Shown here: in pieces, positions 34,256-44,985 of the stretch | How the letters are laid out: every line of letters begins with the position of its first letter | Numbering within the stretch: the stretch's first letter is position 1 | Source of the DNA: Leptolyngbya sp. FACHB-321 | GTDB lineage: Bacteria; Cyanobacteriota; Cyanobacteriia; Leptolyngbyales; Leptolyngbyaceae | Assembly (NCBI RefSeq): GCF_014695975.1 | Contig: NZ_JACJPI010000012.1 | Coordinates: forward strand, 1 to 64,000 | Direction of reading: 5' to 3' | Length of the DNA stretch: 64,000 bases | Notes under the pieces: model-generated | Told to the model about the DNA's origin: nothing | Databases searched by the model: none | The model's input: the letters and a program-made list of their open reading frames with translations, nothing else | Program-made: the position numbers and the translations under genes

Positions 34256-37200
34256 ATGCAAGCTCCTTCCTCGTCTGGCTTTAGCCTCAGTACGCTCTCG
34301 ATTCGGCAGCATATTGGCACCTTAATGCTGACGCTAACCGTTATTGTCGTTGGCATCTTTTTCATTACTCAACTGCCGGTTGATCTACTGCCTTCCATTA
34401 CCTATCCCCGTATTGGGGTGCGTCTGGTGGCACCAGGCATCTCACCAGAGGTGGCGATCGACGAGATCACCCGACCGCTTGAAGAGGCGCTGTCAACTAC
34501 TGATGGAGTAGTGCAAATCTATTCGCAAACGCGAGAAGGGCAGGTCAACCTGGATCTGTACTTCAAACCTGGTAGCAATGTGGATCAAGCGCTCAATGAT
34601 ACAACGGCAGCGTTTAACCGCAGTCGGGGTCAGCTACCCGACACGATCGAAGATCCGCGTCTCTTCAAAGCTGATCCCTCTCAGTTGCCAGTTTACGAAA
34701 TGGCGCTTACGTCGCCATCATTGCGCGATGTCGATTTGCGCGTGTTTGCTGATGAAGAACTGTCGCGTGAATTGGGTGTTGTCGCGGGCGTCGCTTCGGC
34801 AGATGTTTCGGGCGGTGTCGTGGAAGAAGTGCAGGTCAACATTGACCTAAATCGCCTGCAAGCGCTAGGCATTGGCTTGACCGATGTATTAGATGAACTG
34901 GAGCAGCGCAACCAGGATATCTCCGGTGGACGCATCTTGGGCGAAAACGCGGAACCTTTAACGCGAGCAGTCGGACGTTTTCAGAATGCGGCTGAGATTC
35001 GAGATTTGTCGTTTGCAGCAGGTGGGCAGCAGTCAGGTGGTAGCAGCCAGCAGACAGGTAGCAGTCAGCAATCAGGAGGTAGCGGTCAGCAGTCAGCGGT
35101 CAGCAGTCAGCCATCAAATTCAACTCAAAACTCAACGACTTCAACCCAAAACTCTTCTTCCCCTGCTCAACGTGTGTATTTGAGAGATTTTGCAGAAGTA
35201 ATTGACGGCACTGAAGAGGAGCGGGTGCTGGTCAATCTCAATCGGCAAAAAGCGATCAAAATTAGCGTGCAAAAACAGCCAGATGCTAATACGGTGTCGG
35301 TAGTGGATGCGGTGAAGCAACGGCTGGAAGAGTTACGACAGTCGGGGTTAATTCCAGCCGACATGATTATCACACCCACATTGGATGAATCAAAGTTCAT
35401 TCGCAACTCTCTGGCAGATGTGATTAATTCAGGGCTTTCTGGTGCATTGTTGGCGGCGATCGCCGTTTTCATCTTTCTAGGGTCGCTCCGGCAGACGTTC
35501 ATTATTGCGCTAACGATTCCGCTCTGTACACTAGCGGCAGCGATCGTCATGAAGCTTTGCGGCTTCTCGCTCAACATTTTTAGCCTGGGTGGGTTGGCAA
35601 TTAGTGTCGGGCAAGCAATTGACACCTCCGTTGTAATTCTTGAAAACATCAGTAAACGGGTGGAACCACTCAAACTGGATGGACTCGATCGCCACAACGG
35701 CAACGGACATCACAATGGCAATGGGCATCACAACGGGAACGGGAATGGACACGGAAATGGAAGTGGACGGCGCGATCGTGCCCGTGCTCTGATCACAGCT
35801 GTTGAAGAAAGCAGCCGCGAAGTCGAATCGTCGCTCGTGGCTTCGACGGCCGCAAACCTGGTGTCGGTCTTGCCCTTTATCCTTGTGGGTGGCTTCATCT
35901 CGCTGCTGTTCAACGAACTTATTCTCACAATTTGCTTTGCTGTTGCCGCTTCACTCGTAGTGGCAATTACCGTTGTGCCAATGCTCTCGGCGCGTCTCTT
36001 TGCCATTGAGTGGTCGAGTGGATTGAATCGGCTGTGGCTGCTAAGGGCGTTTAACCAACGGTTGGATGGTCTCACCCGTTCCTACGGCAATACATTGGCG
36101 AAGGTTATTCGTCGTCGGGCGATCGTCATTATTACAGCATTCATTGTTTTGGGAGGCAGCGGTGTTGTGATGGCGGGTCAGATTCCGCAAGAGATTCTGC
36201 CCCGCATTAGCACCGGACAGGCAAATGTCAACGTTCAATTTCCACCCGGCACCTCGCTAGAAACCAATCGGCGCGTGATGGCAGCAGTAGACGATGTGCT
36301 GCTAAAACAACCAGAAACAGAGTATGTCTTCACCACCGCAGGGGGGTCGCTGTTTGGCAACTCCGTCTCGGCAAATCCATCACGTAGTACAGGCAACGTA
36401 ACGCTCAAAGAGGGGAGTGACGTGGAGGAGTTTACCGAACGGGTAACGCGAGAAATGAATCAGCTTAATCTGGCAGGTGTGCGGGTACGGGTTTCGGCAG
36501 GTTCTGTCCGCGGTTTGACGTTGAACAACTCACCTTTACGGGGCGCTGAAGTGGATGTCGTGCTGCAAGGAGAAGACGCGAATGTGCTGCGGCAGGCAGG
36601 TCGGCAAGTGCTGTCAGCGTTGGATGAACAAGTGAAGCTATCAGCGTTTCGTCCCGATGCGGACGATCGCCAACCCGAAGTGCAAATTCGTCCCGACTGG
36701 GAACGCGCTAATGCCCTTGGTTTAACAACTCAGGAGATCGGCAACACGATCCAAACGGCGATCGAAGGTTCTGTGCCCACCCAACTTCAGCGGAGTGAGC
36801 GCCTGGTCGATGTGCGAGTGCAGTTGAATCAGGACTTGCTCACACGACCCTCCCAGTTAGCGCAACTTCCGTTGTTTGTTGATAACAATGCTCTAGTGAG
36901 GCTGAGCGACGTTGCCAAGATTGAAGAAGGGCAGGCTCCGGGTGAGATCCAACGCATCAACCAGCGTAGTGTTTTTCTGATTGCAGGCAACCTAAACAAA
37001 GGAGCCAGTTTAGGCGCGGCGCTAGAGGAAGTGCAGCAGATTGTCTCGAAACTGGACTTACCCGATGGCGTGACGGTGCTACCGAGCTATGCCGGACAAA
37101 CCAATAAAGAACTCCAGAGTGCGCTGGTAGTGCTAGGCGGACTCGCTGCCTTTCTGGTCTTCGTCGTTATGGCGGTGCAGTACAACTCTGTAATCGATCC

Positions 37201-37675
37201 GCTCGTCATTATTTTGACGGTGCCGTTGGCGCTGGCGGGCGGCATTTTGGGTCTGTTTGTGACGCAAACCGCGATCGGTATTACCGTTGTGGTTGGTGCC
37301 GTACTGCTCGTCGGGATTGTAGTCAACAACGCCATCATCATGGTGGAAACGGCAAACCAGATTCGTGAGGAAGAGGGACTTAATCGTGCCACTGCCATCC
37401 TGAAAGCTGCTCCCCAACGCCTGCGTCCGATCCTTATGACTACGATCACGACCGTTTTAGGACTGTTTCCCTTAGCGTTGGGTATCGGCGAAGGATCAGA
37501 GTTCTTGCAGCCGCTGGGTGTGGTTGTCTTCTCTGGTCTAACGCTGGCAACCATGCTGACGCTGTTTATCATCCCCTGCTTCTATGTCCTGCTGCACGAC
37601 ATCTTTAAGCGGGATATGGGACTTGGACAGTTGGTGACGCGGACGCGATCACTGGTGCTGTCTGGACGAAAGTAA
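34256..37675 (+). CDS. RND efflux transporter, HAE1/AcrB-like
   Basis: 1139 residues. Begins with the conserved RND opening (STLSIRQHIGTLMLTLTVIV, first membrane helix) and has two porter halves and two groups of five to six membrane segments, including GGLAISVGQAIDTSVVILEN, which carries the proton-relay aspartate, and VVGAVLLVGIVVNNAIIMVE. Two low-complexity insertions stand out: a Gln/Ser stretch at about 258-305 and a His/Asn/Gly stretch at about 480-508. Exports drugs, metals or metabolites by proton antiport together with the adaptor upstream. No outer-membrane factor gene is adjacent. Confidence 0.94.
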   Translation: MQAPSSSGFSLSTLSIRQHIGTLMLTLTVIVVGIFFITQLPVDLLPSITYPRIGVRLVAPGISPEVAIDEITRPLEEALSTTDGVVQIYSQTREGQVNLDLYFKPGSNVDQALNDTTAAFNRSRGQLPDTIEDPRLFKADPSQLPVYEMALTSPSLRDVDLRVFADEELSRELGVVAGVASADVSGGVVEEVQVNIDLNRLQALGIGLTDVLDELEQRNQDISGGRILGENAEPLTRAVGRFQNAAEIRDLSFAAGGQQSGGSSQQTGSSQQSGGSGQQSAVSSQPSNSTQNSTTSTQNSSSPAQRVYLRDFAEVIDGTEEERVLVNLNRQKAIKISVQKQPDANTVSVVDAVKQRLEELRQSGLIPADMIITPTLDESKFIRNSLADVINSGLSGALLAAIAVFIFLGSLRQTFIIALTIPLCTLAAAIVMKLCGFSLNIFSLGGLAISVGQAIDTSVVILENISKRVEPLKLDGLDRHNGNGHHNGNGHHNGNGNGHGNGSGRRDRARALITAVEESSREVESSLVASTAANLVSVLPFILVGGFISLLFNELILTICFAVAASLVVAITVVPMLSARLFAIEWSSGLNRLWLLRAFNQRLDGLTRSYGNTLAKVIRRRAIVIITAFIVLGGSGVVMAGQIPQEILPRISTGQANVNVQFPPGTSLETNRRVMAAVDDVLLKQPETEYVFTTAGGSLFGNSVSANPSRSTGNVTLKEGSDVEEFTERVTREMNQLNLAGVRVRVSAGSVRGLTLNNSPLRGAEVDVVLQGEDANVLRQAGRQVLSALDEQVKLSAFRPDADDRQPEVQIRPDWERANALGLTTQEIGNTIQTAIEGSVPTQLQRSERLVDVRVQLNQDLLTRPSQLAQLPLFVDNNALVRLSDVAKIEEGQAPGEIQRINQRSVFLIAGNLNKGASLGAALEEVQQIVSKLDLPDGVTVLPSYAGQTNKELQSALVVLGGLAAFLVFVVMAVQYNSVIDPLVIILTVPLALAGGILGLFVTQTAIGITVVVGAVLLVGIVVNNAIIMVETANQIREEEGLNRATAILKAAPQRLRPILMTTITTVLGLFPLALGIGEGSEFLQPLGVVVFSGLTLATMLTLFIIPCFYVLLHDIFKRDMGLGQLVTRTRSLVLSGRK

Positions 37676-38049
37676 TCGTTGCGGCAATGCAATAACGACA
37701 ACCTGCGTCTAAGCGAGCCGTCAGCCACGGCTCAATTAACCCCTTAGGGGTAAGGCTCGATCGTGAAACTGCTCAACCCCAAGTAATAGCTGTGCCTGTT
37801 AAGAGGAAGTTAACCTCGCCTTACGACAGAGGGCACTTTAAAGCACAATCGTTAACATAAGTTCATAAGCATAAAAACTTGCAGTCAACCAGCCTTGAAG
37901 TCACCTTCAAAAGAGGCAGTGTTGTCACAAAGTCGGCAGCTTAATCTTCCGTTGCCGCTTTGTCTTTCAATCTAATTCCCAGCGATCGATTCCCTAAAAC
38001 CACTCTTTTAGGAAACGGTTCCTATGGAAGTTATTGTGCAAAAAGTTGA
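37676..38049. other. Intergenic region after the RND gene
   Basis: 374 bp. Contains a short palindrome ACCCCTTAGGGGT (37738-37750), too weak to call a terminator. The promoter for the following gene probably lies at 37850-38040. No RNA gene seen. Confidence 0.35.
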
Positions 38050-39018
38050 ATGCTACCAGCTAAACAGAAGCTTAATATCATGGTTAATAGTAGCAGCTTT
38101 GATCTAGTAGACAATCATCCGTTTACAGAGATTTACCATCTATTTGACCGCTTTAGAAACGGCGTTTGGTTGGTTGGTATTCCATCCTGGCTTTTTGGAG
38201 CGTTCGATCGGGTTACGGCTGCGTTTGCGGATGGATATGTTTCTGCCATTGAGTTTATCCATTTTGTCACTGCCATCTTATTCCTCATGGGTTGGTTGTA
38301 CTTAAGACCCAAACCAGATGCTGGTTCTGAAGCAACTCTGCTTCAACAATATCCTTTAACTGGGTTAGAAAAGACCTATTTAGAAACAGCGCAGTCGCGG
38401 ATGGCTGAACTGCAAGATCAGCACATGATTCATCAGGAATATGTGTTGCCCTTCTCCTATGTTTGCCAGATTTATCATTTGCTCAACCTGAAACATTTAG
38501 AAAGCGTTCACAGTTTCAGCCTTAACAATCTACGTGTCATCCAAGTCAACCAGATGCAGCCTACTGACATTGGTGGCAGCATCAAATTTCAAACTACGTT
38601 AGATTCTCCCTTTAATGCTTTGAGGATCTGGCGGCAACCTGTGGTTGAAGTTGATTTGACGCTTCATACTCCTTTTACTGTTGAGTTAAGTATTCCTGTG
38701 TATAGCGGGAAGCGTATGACTGTGATGTTCAATGCCATTCCACTAAACCAAACGCAGCACAAGCTGTTTATTGACATCTACAGCGATCTGAAGTGGTATA
38801 AACCACTGCTGCAACTGTTGCTTCATGCTGCCTCTTGTTTAACCCTTTTTGAAGATCTTCCTTATTTGCAAAAATTGGCAAACCGAAAGATTCATCGTCT
38901 GGTACAGCTAGACCGCATTCCAAACAGTGAAACCATGTGGCTTTTTAAGCGGTTTGCTGCTCTTTATGGTTCGACGATCGCCCCGACTCAAGTGATCGAA
39001 CCAGCCGAGCAGCATTGA
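38050..39018 (+). CDS. Unknown protein with one membrane segment
   Basis: 322 residues; ATG at 38050, or ATG at 38080 (MVNSSSFDLV) as an alternative. A hydrophobic segment (FIHFVTAILFLMGWLYL, about 75-91) is followed by a soluble domain including EYVLPFSYVCQIYHLLNLKH and VELSIPVYSGKRMTVMFN. No family recognised. It converges with the radical SAM gene, ending one base before that gene's stop, so both may share a terminator-poor junction. Confidence 0.7.
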   Translation: MLPAKQKLNIMVNSSSFDLVDNHPFTEIYHLFDRFRNGVWLVGIPSWLFGAFDRVTAAFADGYVSAIEFIHFVTAILFLMGWLYLRPKPDAGSEATLLQQYPLTGLEKTYLETAQSRMAELQDQHMIHQEYVLPFSYVCQIYHLLNLKHLESVHSFSLNNLRVIQVNQMQPTDIGGSIKFQTTLDSPFNALRIWRQPVVEVDLTLHTPFTVELSIPVYSGKRMTVMFNAIPLNQTQHKLFIDIYSDLKWYKPLLQLLLHAASCLTLFEDLPYLQKLANRKIHRLVQLDRIPNSETMWLFKRFAALYGSTIAPTQVIEPAEQH

Positions 39019-40680
39019 TTAGCGTGCAAGGCTGCTAACGCGAAACCGTTGTGCTGCTTTTACTTTTTGAGCGTAGAAGGAAGCCGCCTGTTCACCCCGA
39101 CTGCACTCCTGAGCAAAGGTAATCAGGTGATGCGCCACCAGCCCAATGTGGATCAGATTTTCAATTTTGCCTGTTTTAAACTTGGGTCCCGCCATATTCC
39201 AGAATGTTTTGCGGTAGTTGCTAAGTACGCCAATCCGCAGAATGAGATTTGCCATAATCCACAACCCTGTGCGGATATTCTTTTTGGATAAGCGGGCTGG
39301 ACTTAAAGGAGGCTTAATGCGGTTAGCAAAGGTGTGTTCTACGTTGTATGCAAACCGCTGGTAGAGAAAGTCGGGGTCGTAAGCGGTTGTGATGCAGTGT
39401 CGCCACATCTCTACTACCTCGTTATAGGGCATAAGAAACTCTACGTTTGACTCCCGCTGTTCATCAAAGTTAAGCCGTCCTTCCTCCTCTAACCTGCGCC
39501 ATAAGGGAGTACGTGGTAACGCATGCAGCAGATTGATGGTCAGCATAGGGATATTGGACAGGCGAATGAATTCTAGAATGCGATCGCCCGTATCTGGCGT
39601 ATCTGTATCCAGCCCAATGATGATGCCTGATACAACTTCCATCCCATAGCTGTTGAGAGTTTTGATTGCTTCCAGAATGGACATCCCGCCCATTAGGTTT
39701 TGCTGCTTCGAGATGGACTTCAGCGCATCCGTCTCGGGCGTTTCAATGCCGCAGAAGACTGTGCAGAAGTAGGCTTCGCGCATCATTGCCAGCAGTTCTT
39801 TGTTCTGCGCCAGGTTCAGCGTTGCTTCGCAGGCAAACTGAATGGGGTAGCCGTTGCGCTTTTGCCAGTCGATCAAATGTGGCAGTAGCTTGAGAGCGGC
39901 ACGGCGGTCGCCCACAAAGTTATCATCCACAAAATACACAGCTCTCAGCCCACCTGAAGCCAGCATCGCGTCCAGTTCTGCCACAATCTGTTCTGGCTCT
40001 TTGAGCCGAGGATTGCGCCCATACAGCTCAGGAATGTCGCAAAACTCGCAGCGGTAGGGGCACCCGCTAGAATACTGCACGTTGCCGATGAAATATTTAT
40101 CCAGGTTGACCAGGTGATAGGCAGGAATGGGAAACTCGTTGAGCGGCAGTCGCTCGGTGGTTTCAAAGCGGATTTGCTGAGATGGGCGATCGCGATGCAA
40201 GTCCATATACTCAATCATGCGATTGGTCGCATCGCCCAATTCTCCAATGTGCAGCAGGTCAAAATCAGGATAGTAGTCTGGGCAGCCCGAAACCGAAGGA
40301 CCACCGATCGCGGTTAGCTTGCCATAGCGGTGTGCCATCTCGTTAATCTGATTGATCTGCGATCGTTGAATGTGCATCCCACTCACAATCACGGCATCTG
40401 CCCAGCGATAATCAGCCGGTTTCGCAGACCGGATATTTTCGTCAACAAACCGAACGTCCCAGTCTTGGGGCAAGTAGGCTGCTACCACCAAAATGCCCTG
40501 TGGCGGCATAAACGCTTTCACACGACCCAGTAACGGATAGGCATTGTTGAACGTCCCAAAAGAAGGGCTGTACTTGGGAAACACGCAAAGAATGCGGCGC
40601 TGATTCTGGGGAACATAGCGTGGCTTTCCAGGCACACTTTCAGGAACGGGTTGCTCGAAATCCTTGAGTACAGCAGTCAT
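39019..40680 (-). CDS. B12-binding radical SAM protein (DUF4070 type, HpnP-like)
   Basis: 553 residues. N-terminal cobalamin-binding Rossmann domain (ILCVFPKYSPSFGTF, FMPPQGILVVAAYLP, AIGGPSVSGCPDYYPDF), then the radical SAM cluster CPYRCEFCDIPELYGR, which holds the three [4Fe-4S]-binding cysteines C-x3-C-x2-C, and a DUF4070-type C-terminus. Such enzymes usually methylate unactivated carbons. The opening resembles hopanoid C-2 methylase (HpnP), but close paralogues of other function exist and no hopanoid genes are nearby, so the substrate is left open. Confidence 0.85.
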   Translation of the reverse strand: MTAVLKDFEQPVPESVPGKPRYVPQNQRRILCVFPKYSPSFGTFNNAYPLLGRVKAFMPPQGILVVAAYLPQDWDVRFVDENIRSAKPADYRWADAVIVSGMHIQRSQINQINEMAHRYGKLTAIGGPSVSGCPDYYPDFDLLHIGELGDATNRMIEYMDLHRDRPSQQIRFETTERLPLNEFPIPAYHLVNLDKYFIGNVQYSSGCPYRCEFCDIPELYGRNPRLKEPEQIVAELDAMLASGGLRAVYFVDDNFVGDRRAALKLLPHLIDWQKRNGYPIQFACEATLNLAQNKELLAMMREAYFCTVFCGIETPETDALKSISKQQNLMGGMSILEAIKTLNSYGMEVVSGIIIGLDTDTPDTGDRILEFIRLSNIPMLTINLLHALPRTPLWRRLEEEGRLNFDEQRESNVEFLMPYNEVVEMWRHCITTAYDPDFLYQRFAYNVEHTFANRIKPPLSPARLSKKNIRTGLWIMANLILRIGVLSNYRKTFWNMAGPKFKTGKIENLIHIGLVAHHLITFAQECSRGEQAASFYAQKVKAAQRFRVSSLAR

Positions 40681-40851
40681 CAGGCATCCTCACCAGTTTT
40701 CACCTTGATGATCACTGTAAAGATGATGATAGAAAATTTCAAGGGTTGAGGGGCGAGAAAGTCGTCTATTTGGAGGTTTGTGCCCTACCAAGCAATGTCC
40801 GCGATCACTCCATGTGGTTTGAAACGTGAAGGGAAACAGAACAACGAAAGC

Positions 40852-40889
40852 TAGTTTCGTGAAGACAGTGCCATGTCTTTACGAAACTA
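40852..40889. terminator. 16-bp near-perfect hairpin downstream of prmA
   Basis: TAGTTTCGTGAAGACA (40852-40867), 6-nt loop GTGCCA, TGTCTTTACGAAACTA (40874-40889); 15 of 16 positions pair canonically, the other as a wobble on one strand. It lies between prmA (ending 40966) and the radical SAM start (40680). No U-run follows on the minus strand, so it may be a processing or repeat element rather than an intrinsic terminator. Confidence 0.55.
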
Positions 40890-40965
40890 TGCCAGAAGCA
40901 ATCGCCTTTACAGCTTGTGAAGTTTGCAGGCAATGCCATGCATGAACGAGCGCGTGATCATGCTT

Positions 40966-41856
40966 CTACGTTCGTCGTACGTTCATGCAGCACCAGTCCT
41001 GACGTTTCCAGAGAGCCGCGACTACCCAGCCATTCTCTTCGAGGGTATCAGCAACGGGTTTTGCTTGATCGAGCAGAATGCCGCTAAAGATGCCCCAGGT
41101 ATGAGGATGGACGATCGCAGTCATCTGCGGAATCAGGTCGATAATCACTTCGGCAAGAATATTGCAGACAATGCCGTCTACAGGTGCGTTAATAAGCTCG
41201 GCAACGCGATCGACACTGCCTGCTTCGATCAATAAATGTTCTGCTGCAATCCCGTTGAGATCGCGGCTTTCTCGGGCGGCTTTCACCGCAAGTGGATCAG
41301 TGTCCACGGCATAACCTTGCTTCGCACCCAGCAGCATGGCACCGATCGATAAAATGCCAGAGCCACAGCCAATATCGGCAATGACTAAATCTTTGACATC
41401 ACCGCCCAGACGCATTTCGAGCGATTCCAAACAAAGCTGCGTGGTAGCATGATCCCCCGTGCCAAAGGCAACCCCTGGCTCAAGTTTCAGAACGATACGA
41501 TCGGACTGCTCTGGCGCGGGTAGCCAGGCAGGATTAATGAGGAAGCGATCGCCAATTTCTTGCGGTTGCCAGTGTTCTTTCCAGGTGCTTGACCAATCCT
41601 CTTCGTCAATGAGATCCCACTGTACTGCTGGAATAGGCAACCCAACGCACAGTGCGTCTTGCCGCAACGCTAGGGCTAAGGCTGCCAGATCAAGAAGCTG
41701 CGCCTGCTCTTGTGGCAAATAAGCACCAATCAGGCAAGAATGCCCCTTCACTTCGCTGGACGAGCCGCGACAGCCGAACAGCTCTAGCCGCCAAAAGATC
41801 GTTTCTTCCAGGTCGGTGTCGCAAAGAATTTGAATGTTCCACCAGCTATTTGCCAT
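40966..41856 (-). CDS. prmA: Ribosomal protein L11 methyltransferase
   Basis: 296 residues, ATG at 41856. The N-terminal substrate-binding domain precedes a class I SAM methyltransferase core: [20 protein letters not shown] is the PrmA-specific signature, then [20 protein letters not shown] (motif I) and [17 protein letters not shown] (motif IV). It trimethylates lysines and the N-terminus of ribosomal protein L11. It follows serA on the same strand with a gap of 94 bp. Confidence 0.95.
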   Translation of the reverse strand: MANSWWNIQILCDTDLEETIFWRLELFGCRGSSSEVKGHSCLIGAYLPQEQAQLLDLAALALALRQDALCVGLPIPAVQWDLIDEEDWSSTWKEHWQPQEIGDRFLINPAWLPAPEQSDRIVLKLEPGVAFGTGDHATTQLCLESLEMRLGGDVKDLVIADIGCGSGILSIGAMLLGAKQGYAVDTDPLAVKAARESRDLNGIAAEHLLIEAGSVDRVAELINAPVDGIVCNILAEVIIDLIPQMTAIVHPHTWGIFSGILLDQAKPVADTLEENGWVVAALWKRQDWCCMNVRRT

Positions 41857-41950
41857 AAGAGCGGTCAGCGATTAGCTTTATTGCCGTATTTTTCTCGTTG
41901 CCCATACCGTATACATGACTGAATGACGGCTGATTGCTGACGGCTAGTGG

Positions 41951-43531
41951 CTATAACGTTACTGTATAAGCATCCCGAATCCCTGGCACCTTCAAAATCT
42001 CAGCCAGAATATCGTCAGGCAGTGGGTCATCGATGCTTAATACCATCACCGCATCACCGCGTACGATCTTGCGCCCCACTTGCATACTGGCAATGTTGAC
42101 ATTAAAGCTGCCTAAAAGGGAGCCGATTTTGCCAATGATGCCTGGCATATCGCGGTGTAGGGTAAACAGCATATAGCGGTTCGGCGGCACGTTAACTGGA
42201 AACTCATCCACACTGGTAATGCGAATCTCTGAATCGCCCAGCAATGCACCTGTGACGGAATGCTCGCCCAGTGAACCTTTAGCAGAAAGATGGAGCGATC
42301 CCGTATAGTCCTTAATTGACGCATCGCGAGTTTCGATGACACGAATGCCACGCTCTTTAGCCTCCAGGCTGGCATTGACGTAGTTGACCCGTTCTTGCAG
42401 AGCATGAGACAGCAACCCTTTGAGCGCCGCTACTACAATCGGCTGACTTTGATTGGTTGCCAGTTCCCCTTGCAGGCGCACCGTGAGCGCTTCGACTCGT
42501 CCACCTGCCAGTTGCGCGACCAAATTGCCTAATGTTTCTGCTAGTTGCAAGTAAGGGCGTAGTTGCTCCAGCAGATCGGGGCGTAGTCCGGGAATGTTGA
42601 CCGCCGATCGCGCAGGCAAGCCCAGTAGCACATCGCGGATTTGCTCGGCTACGTCGATCGCCACATTCACCTGTGCTTCTTCCGTCGAAGCGCCTAAATG
42701 TGGCGTCATCACCATTTCTTTACCTAGGGAGCGCAACGGTGATTCACCAAGTGGCTCCTGCTCGTACACATCCAACGCTGCTCCAGCGATTTTGCCCTCT
42801 TGCAACGCCTGTGCCAGCGCCGCTTCGTCAATGATGCCACCACGGGCGCAGTTGATAATGCGTGCGGTCGGCTTCATTCGAGCGATTGCCGCTGCATTGA
42901 TCAAATGGGTAGTTTCTGCTGTTTTGGGAATATGTAGCGTAATGTAGTCTGCCTGTTGCAGCAGCACATCCATTTCAACAATCCGGCAACCTAACTGTTC
43001 TGCCCGTTCATGGGAAATGAAGGGGTCGTATGCCAGCAACTTCATGCCCATCGCCCGTGCGACGGTGGCAACGTGAGCACCAATCTTGCCCAGCCCCACG
43101 ATCCCCAACGTTTTTTTGTAGACTTCAACGCCTGTGAAATGCTTGCGATCCCACTTGTCGGCTTTTACAGACTGGTTTGCAGCGGGAATATAGCGCGACA
43201 TTGCCATCATCATGGCTAGCGTATGCTCGGCAGCGGCGATCGTGTTTCCTTCCGGCGAATTCACGACCACAATGCCTTTGCGTGTGGCTGCTAGCACATC
43301 TACATTGTCAACGCCAACGCCAGCTCGTCCAATAATTTTAAGTTGATTGCCTGCCTCAATGACTGCTTGAGTCACGCGAGTACCAGAGCGAATCATCAAC
43401 GCATCGTAGTCAGGGATGATGCGGATCAGGTCATCAGGCGACAAATCCGTTTTTACGTCAACCTGGGCAACTTGGGATAGGATGTCGATCCCCACCTGAT
43501 CGATTGGGTCAGAAACAAGAACTTTAGGCAT
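41951..43531 (-). CDS. serA: D-3-phosphoglycerate dehydrogenase
   Basis: 526 residues, ATG at 43531. Long-type SerA: catalytic/NAD domain with [25 protein letters not shown] (NAD-binding) and [12 protein letters not shown] (catalytic His), then the intervening ASB domain, and a C-terminal ACT domain ([19 protein letters not shown]) that usually mediates serine feedback. First step of phosphorylated serine biosynthesis. Upstream of prmA on the same strand; this serA-prmA order is plausible as a transcription unit. Confidence 0.97.
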   Translation of the reverse strand: MPKVLVSDPIDQVGIDILSQVAQVDVKTDLSPDDLIRIIPDYDALMIRSGTRVTQAVIEAGNQLKIIGRAGVGVDNVDVLAATRKGIVVVNSPEGNTIAAAEHTLAMMMAMSRYIPAANQSVKADKWDRKHFTGVEVYKKTLGIVGLGKIGAHVATVARAMGMKLLAYDPFISHERAEQLGCRIVEMDVLLQQADYITLHIPKTAETTHLINAAAIARMKPTARIINCARGGIIDEAALAQALQEGKIAGAALDVYEQEPLGESPLRSLGKEMVMTPHLGASTEEAQVNVAIDVAEQIRDVLLGLPARSAVNIPGLRPDLLEQLRPYLQLAETLGNLVAQLAGGRVEALTVRLQGELATNQSQPIVVAALKGLLSHALQERVNYVNASLEAKERGIRVIETRDASIKDYTGSLHLSAKGSLGEHSVTGALLGDSEIRITSVDEFPVNVPPNRYMLFTLHRDMPGIIGKIGSLLGSFNVNIASMQVGRKIVRGDAVMVLSIDDPLPDDILAEILKVPGIRDAYTVTL

Positions 43532-43801
43532 AGCAAACAGCCAGGATTAGACGCAGAGCGCTCTAGAACAACAGGTACTTTTGGTCTTAGCCACCACCGC
43601 AAAAGACTCGGTAAGAAGGAAGAAGAAGATATTCACCTTACTCCCTTAAGATGAAGATGGCTAACGAAGCAGACCATCTAGAGTACGCCATTTTGAGGCT
43701 TGCTTTGCCGAAACCGCTTGATTTTTTTAATTCGATCGTGGAAGCCGTTAGCGGTCAGCCATGATGATGTTCAACTCACTTGTGTCCGTTTACTTACTCT
43801 C

Positions 43802-44317
43802 ATGAATTATCTCGTTGCCGTTTTGAGCGATCGCATTAAGGCAGAAGAAGCTTACTCAGCCCTAGAAAGCCAGGGTTTACCGATGACCAAGATCGCCATT
43901 TTGGGTAAGGGCTATAAAAGTGCTGATGAATATGGGTTGCTTGACCCTAATGAGCAGGCAAGCAAGCAAGTGAAGCTACTGGCAATTTGGCTTGTGCCCT
44001 TTGGCTTTGCTGCTGGCTATGTTTTTAACCTCATTACCAAAATTGATACCTTTCCATGGGCGGGGGAATTTGGTAGCCATGTCATTGGTGGCTTGCTTGG
44101 TGCGGCATCAGGTGGGTTGGGAAGCATTTTTGTGGGTGGTGGTGTTGGGTTAATCTCAGGTAGCGGCGATGCCCTACCCTACCGCAATCGCCTCAATGCT
44201 GGAAAGTATCTGCTTGTAGTCAAAGGCTCAGAAGCCCTTACCCGTCAGGCAACCACTATTTTGCGGCAGTATGATCCTGAAAGCATACAAGGCTATGTCG
44301 ATACATCAGACTCATGA
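43802..44317 (+). CDS. Glycine-zipper membrane protein, cyanobacterial, unknown
   Basis: 171 residues from ATG at 43802 (an upstream frame to 43700 looks non-coding). The N-terminal MNYLVAVLSDRIKAEEAYSAL and ILGKGYKSADEY form a ferredoxin-like fold as in stress proteins of the GsiB/17M type. Two hydrophobic Gly-rich segments follow (LLAIWLVPFGFAAGYVFNLI, IGGLLGAASGGLGSIFVGGG). Probably an inner or thylakoid membrane protein; function unknown. Followed by a strong hairpin shared with the convergent hli gene. Confidence 0.75.
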   Translation: MNYLVAVLSDRIKAEEAYSALESQGLPMTKIAILGKGYKSADEYGLLDPNEQASKQVKLLAIWLVPFGFAAGYVFNLITKIDTFPWAGEFGSHVIGGLLGAASGGLGSIFVGGGVGLISGSGDALPYRNRLNAGKYLLVVKGSEALTRQATTILRQYDPESIQGYVDTSDS

Positions 44318-44451
44318 ACGATCGCGTAGCGACTGCTTCATGACCATCCTATGACTAAGGTGATGTGCGGCTGATTTGCCCTTATCCTTTGCTTCAATAA
44401 CGTTGGGCTAGGCTCTCCTTCCCCAAGCAAAGAGCAGTGATTGAAAAGACA

Positions 44452-44496
44452 ATAGCTGCCGTTTTGACCCGTGCATTCAGTCAAAACAGCAGCTAT
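44452..44496. terminator. Bidirectional hairpin terminator between convergent genes
   Basis: ATAGCTGC-c-GTTTTGAC (44452-44468) pairs with GTCAAAAC-a-GCAGCTAT (44480-44496) around an 11-nt loop, giving 16 paired bases with one mismatch. It sits between the 3' ends of the 43802 gene and the hli gene. U-runs are weak. Confidence 0.65.
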
Positions 44497-44565
44497 GGAA
44501 GGAGATTATTGATTAACGATGATTAATTAGTCAAACTAACCAAGAAACGAAAGCATTCGATCGGC

Positions 44566-44751
44566 TTACAGTAGACCCCAGAAATGTAGAACACCTTGAC
44601 CAGAGTAGAGTTCAATTAGTAGAGCAGCAGAGAAGCCGATCATTGCAAGACGACCATTCCACAATTCAGCTTGAGGAGTGAAGCCAAACTTCCAAGCGTT
44701 GCGATCGGTTTCTACAACAACAGGCGTAGTCACTTTTGTGGCGTTAGTCAT
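44566..44751 (-). CDS. hli: High-light-inducible protein (Hlip/SCP)
   Basis: 61 residues from ATG at 44751. One membrane helix with the chlorophyll-binding motif [20 protein letters not shown], the first and third helix type of plant LHC proteins, preceded by WKFGFTPQ. Hlips bind chlorophyll and carotenoid as dimers and protect photosystem II assembly in high light. The 44752-44870 region should hold a stress-induced promoter; no specific HLR element was identified. Confidence 0.95.
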   Translation of the reverse strand: MTNATKVTTPVVVETDRNAWKFGFTPQAELWNGRLAMIGFSAALLIELYSGQGVLHFWGLL

Positions 44752-44985
44752 GGTTATTGCTCCAATTACTTTAGATTGACAAAGGTTACGGATCAACGAA
44801 CTAGCGCTATCAGGGGAAGTGGAAAAACCACCAGTGAAGCTTCGTTAAACTCTGTGAACTAATATAACGAAAGATTTCAAAAACGGCTAGTAATTGCCCG
44901 CAGATCTTTCCAAAGAGGCAGGAATATGTATGGAAAGTAAGGTAAAGCTTTCAGGCTTTATCCTCCCTCTCGTTTCCATGCTCCC

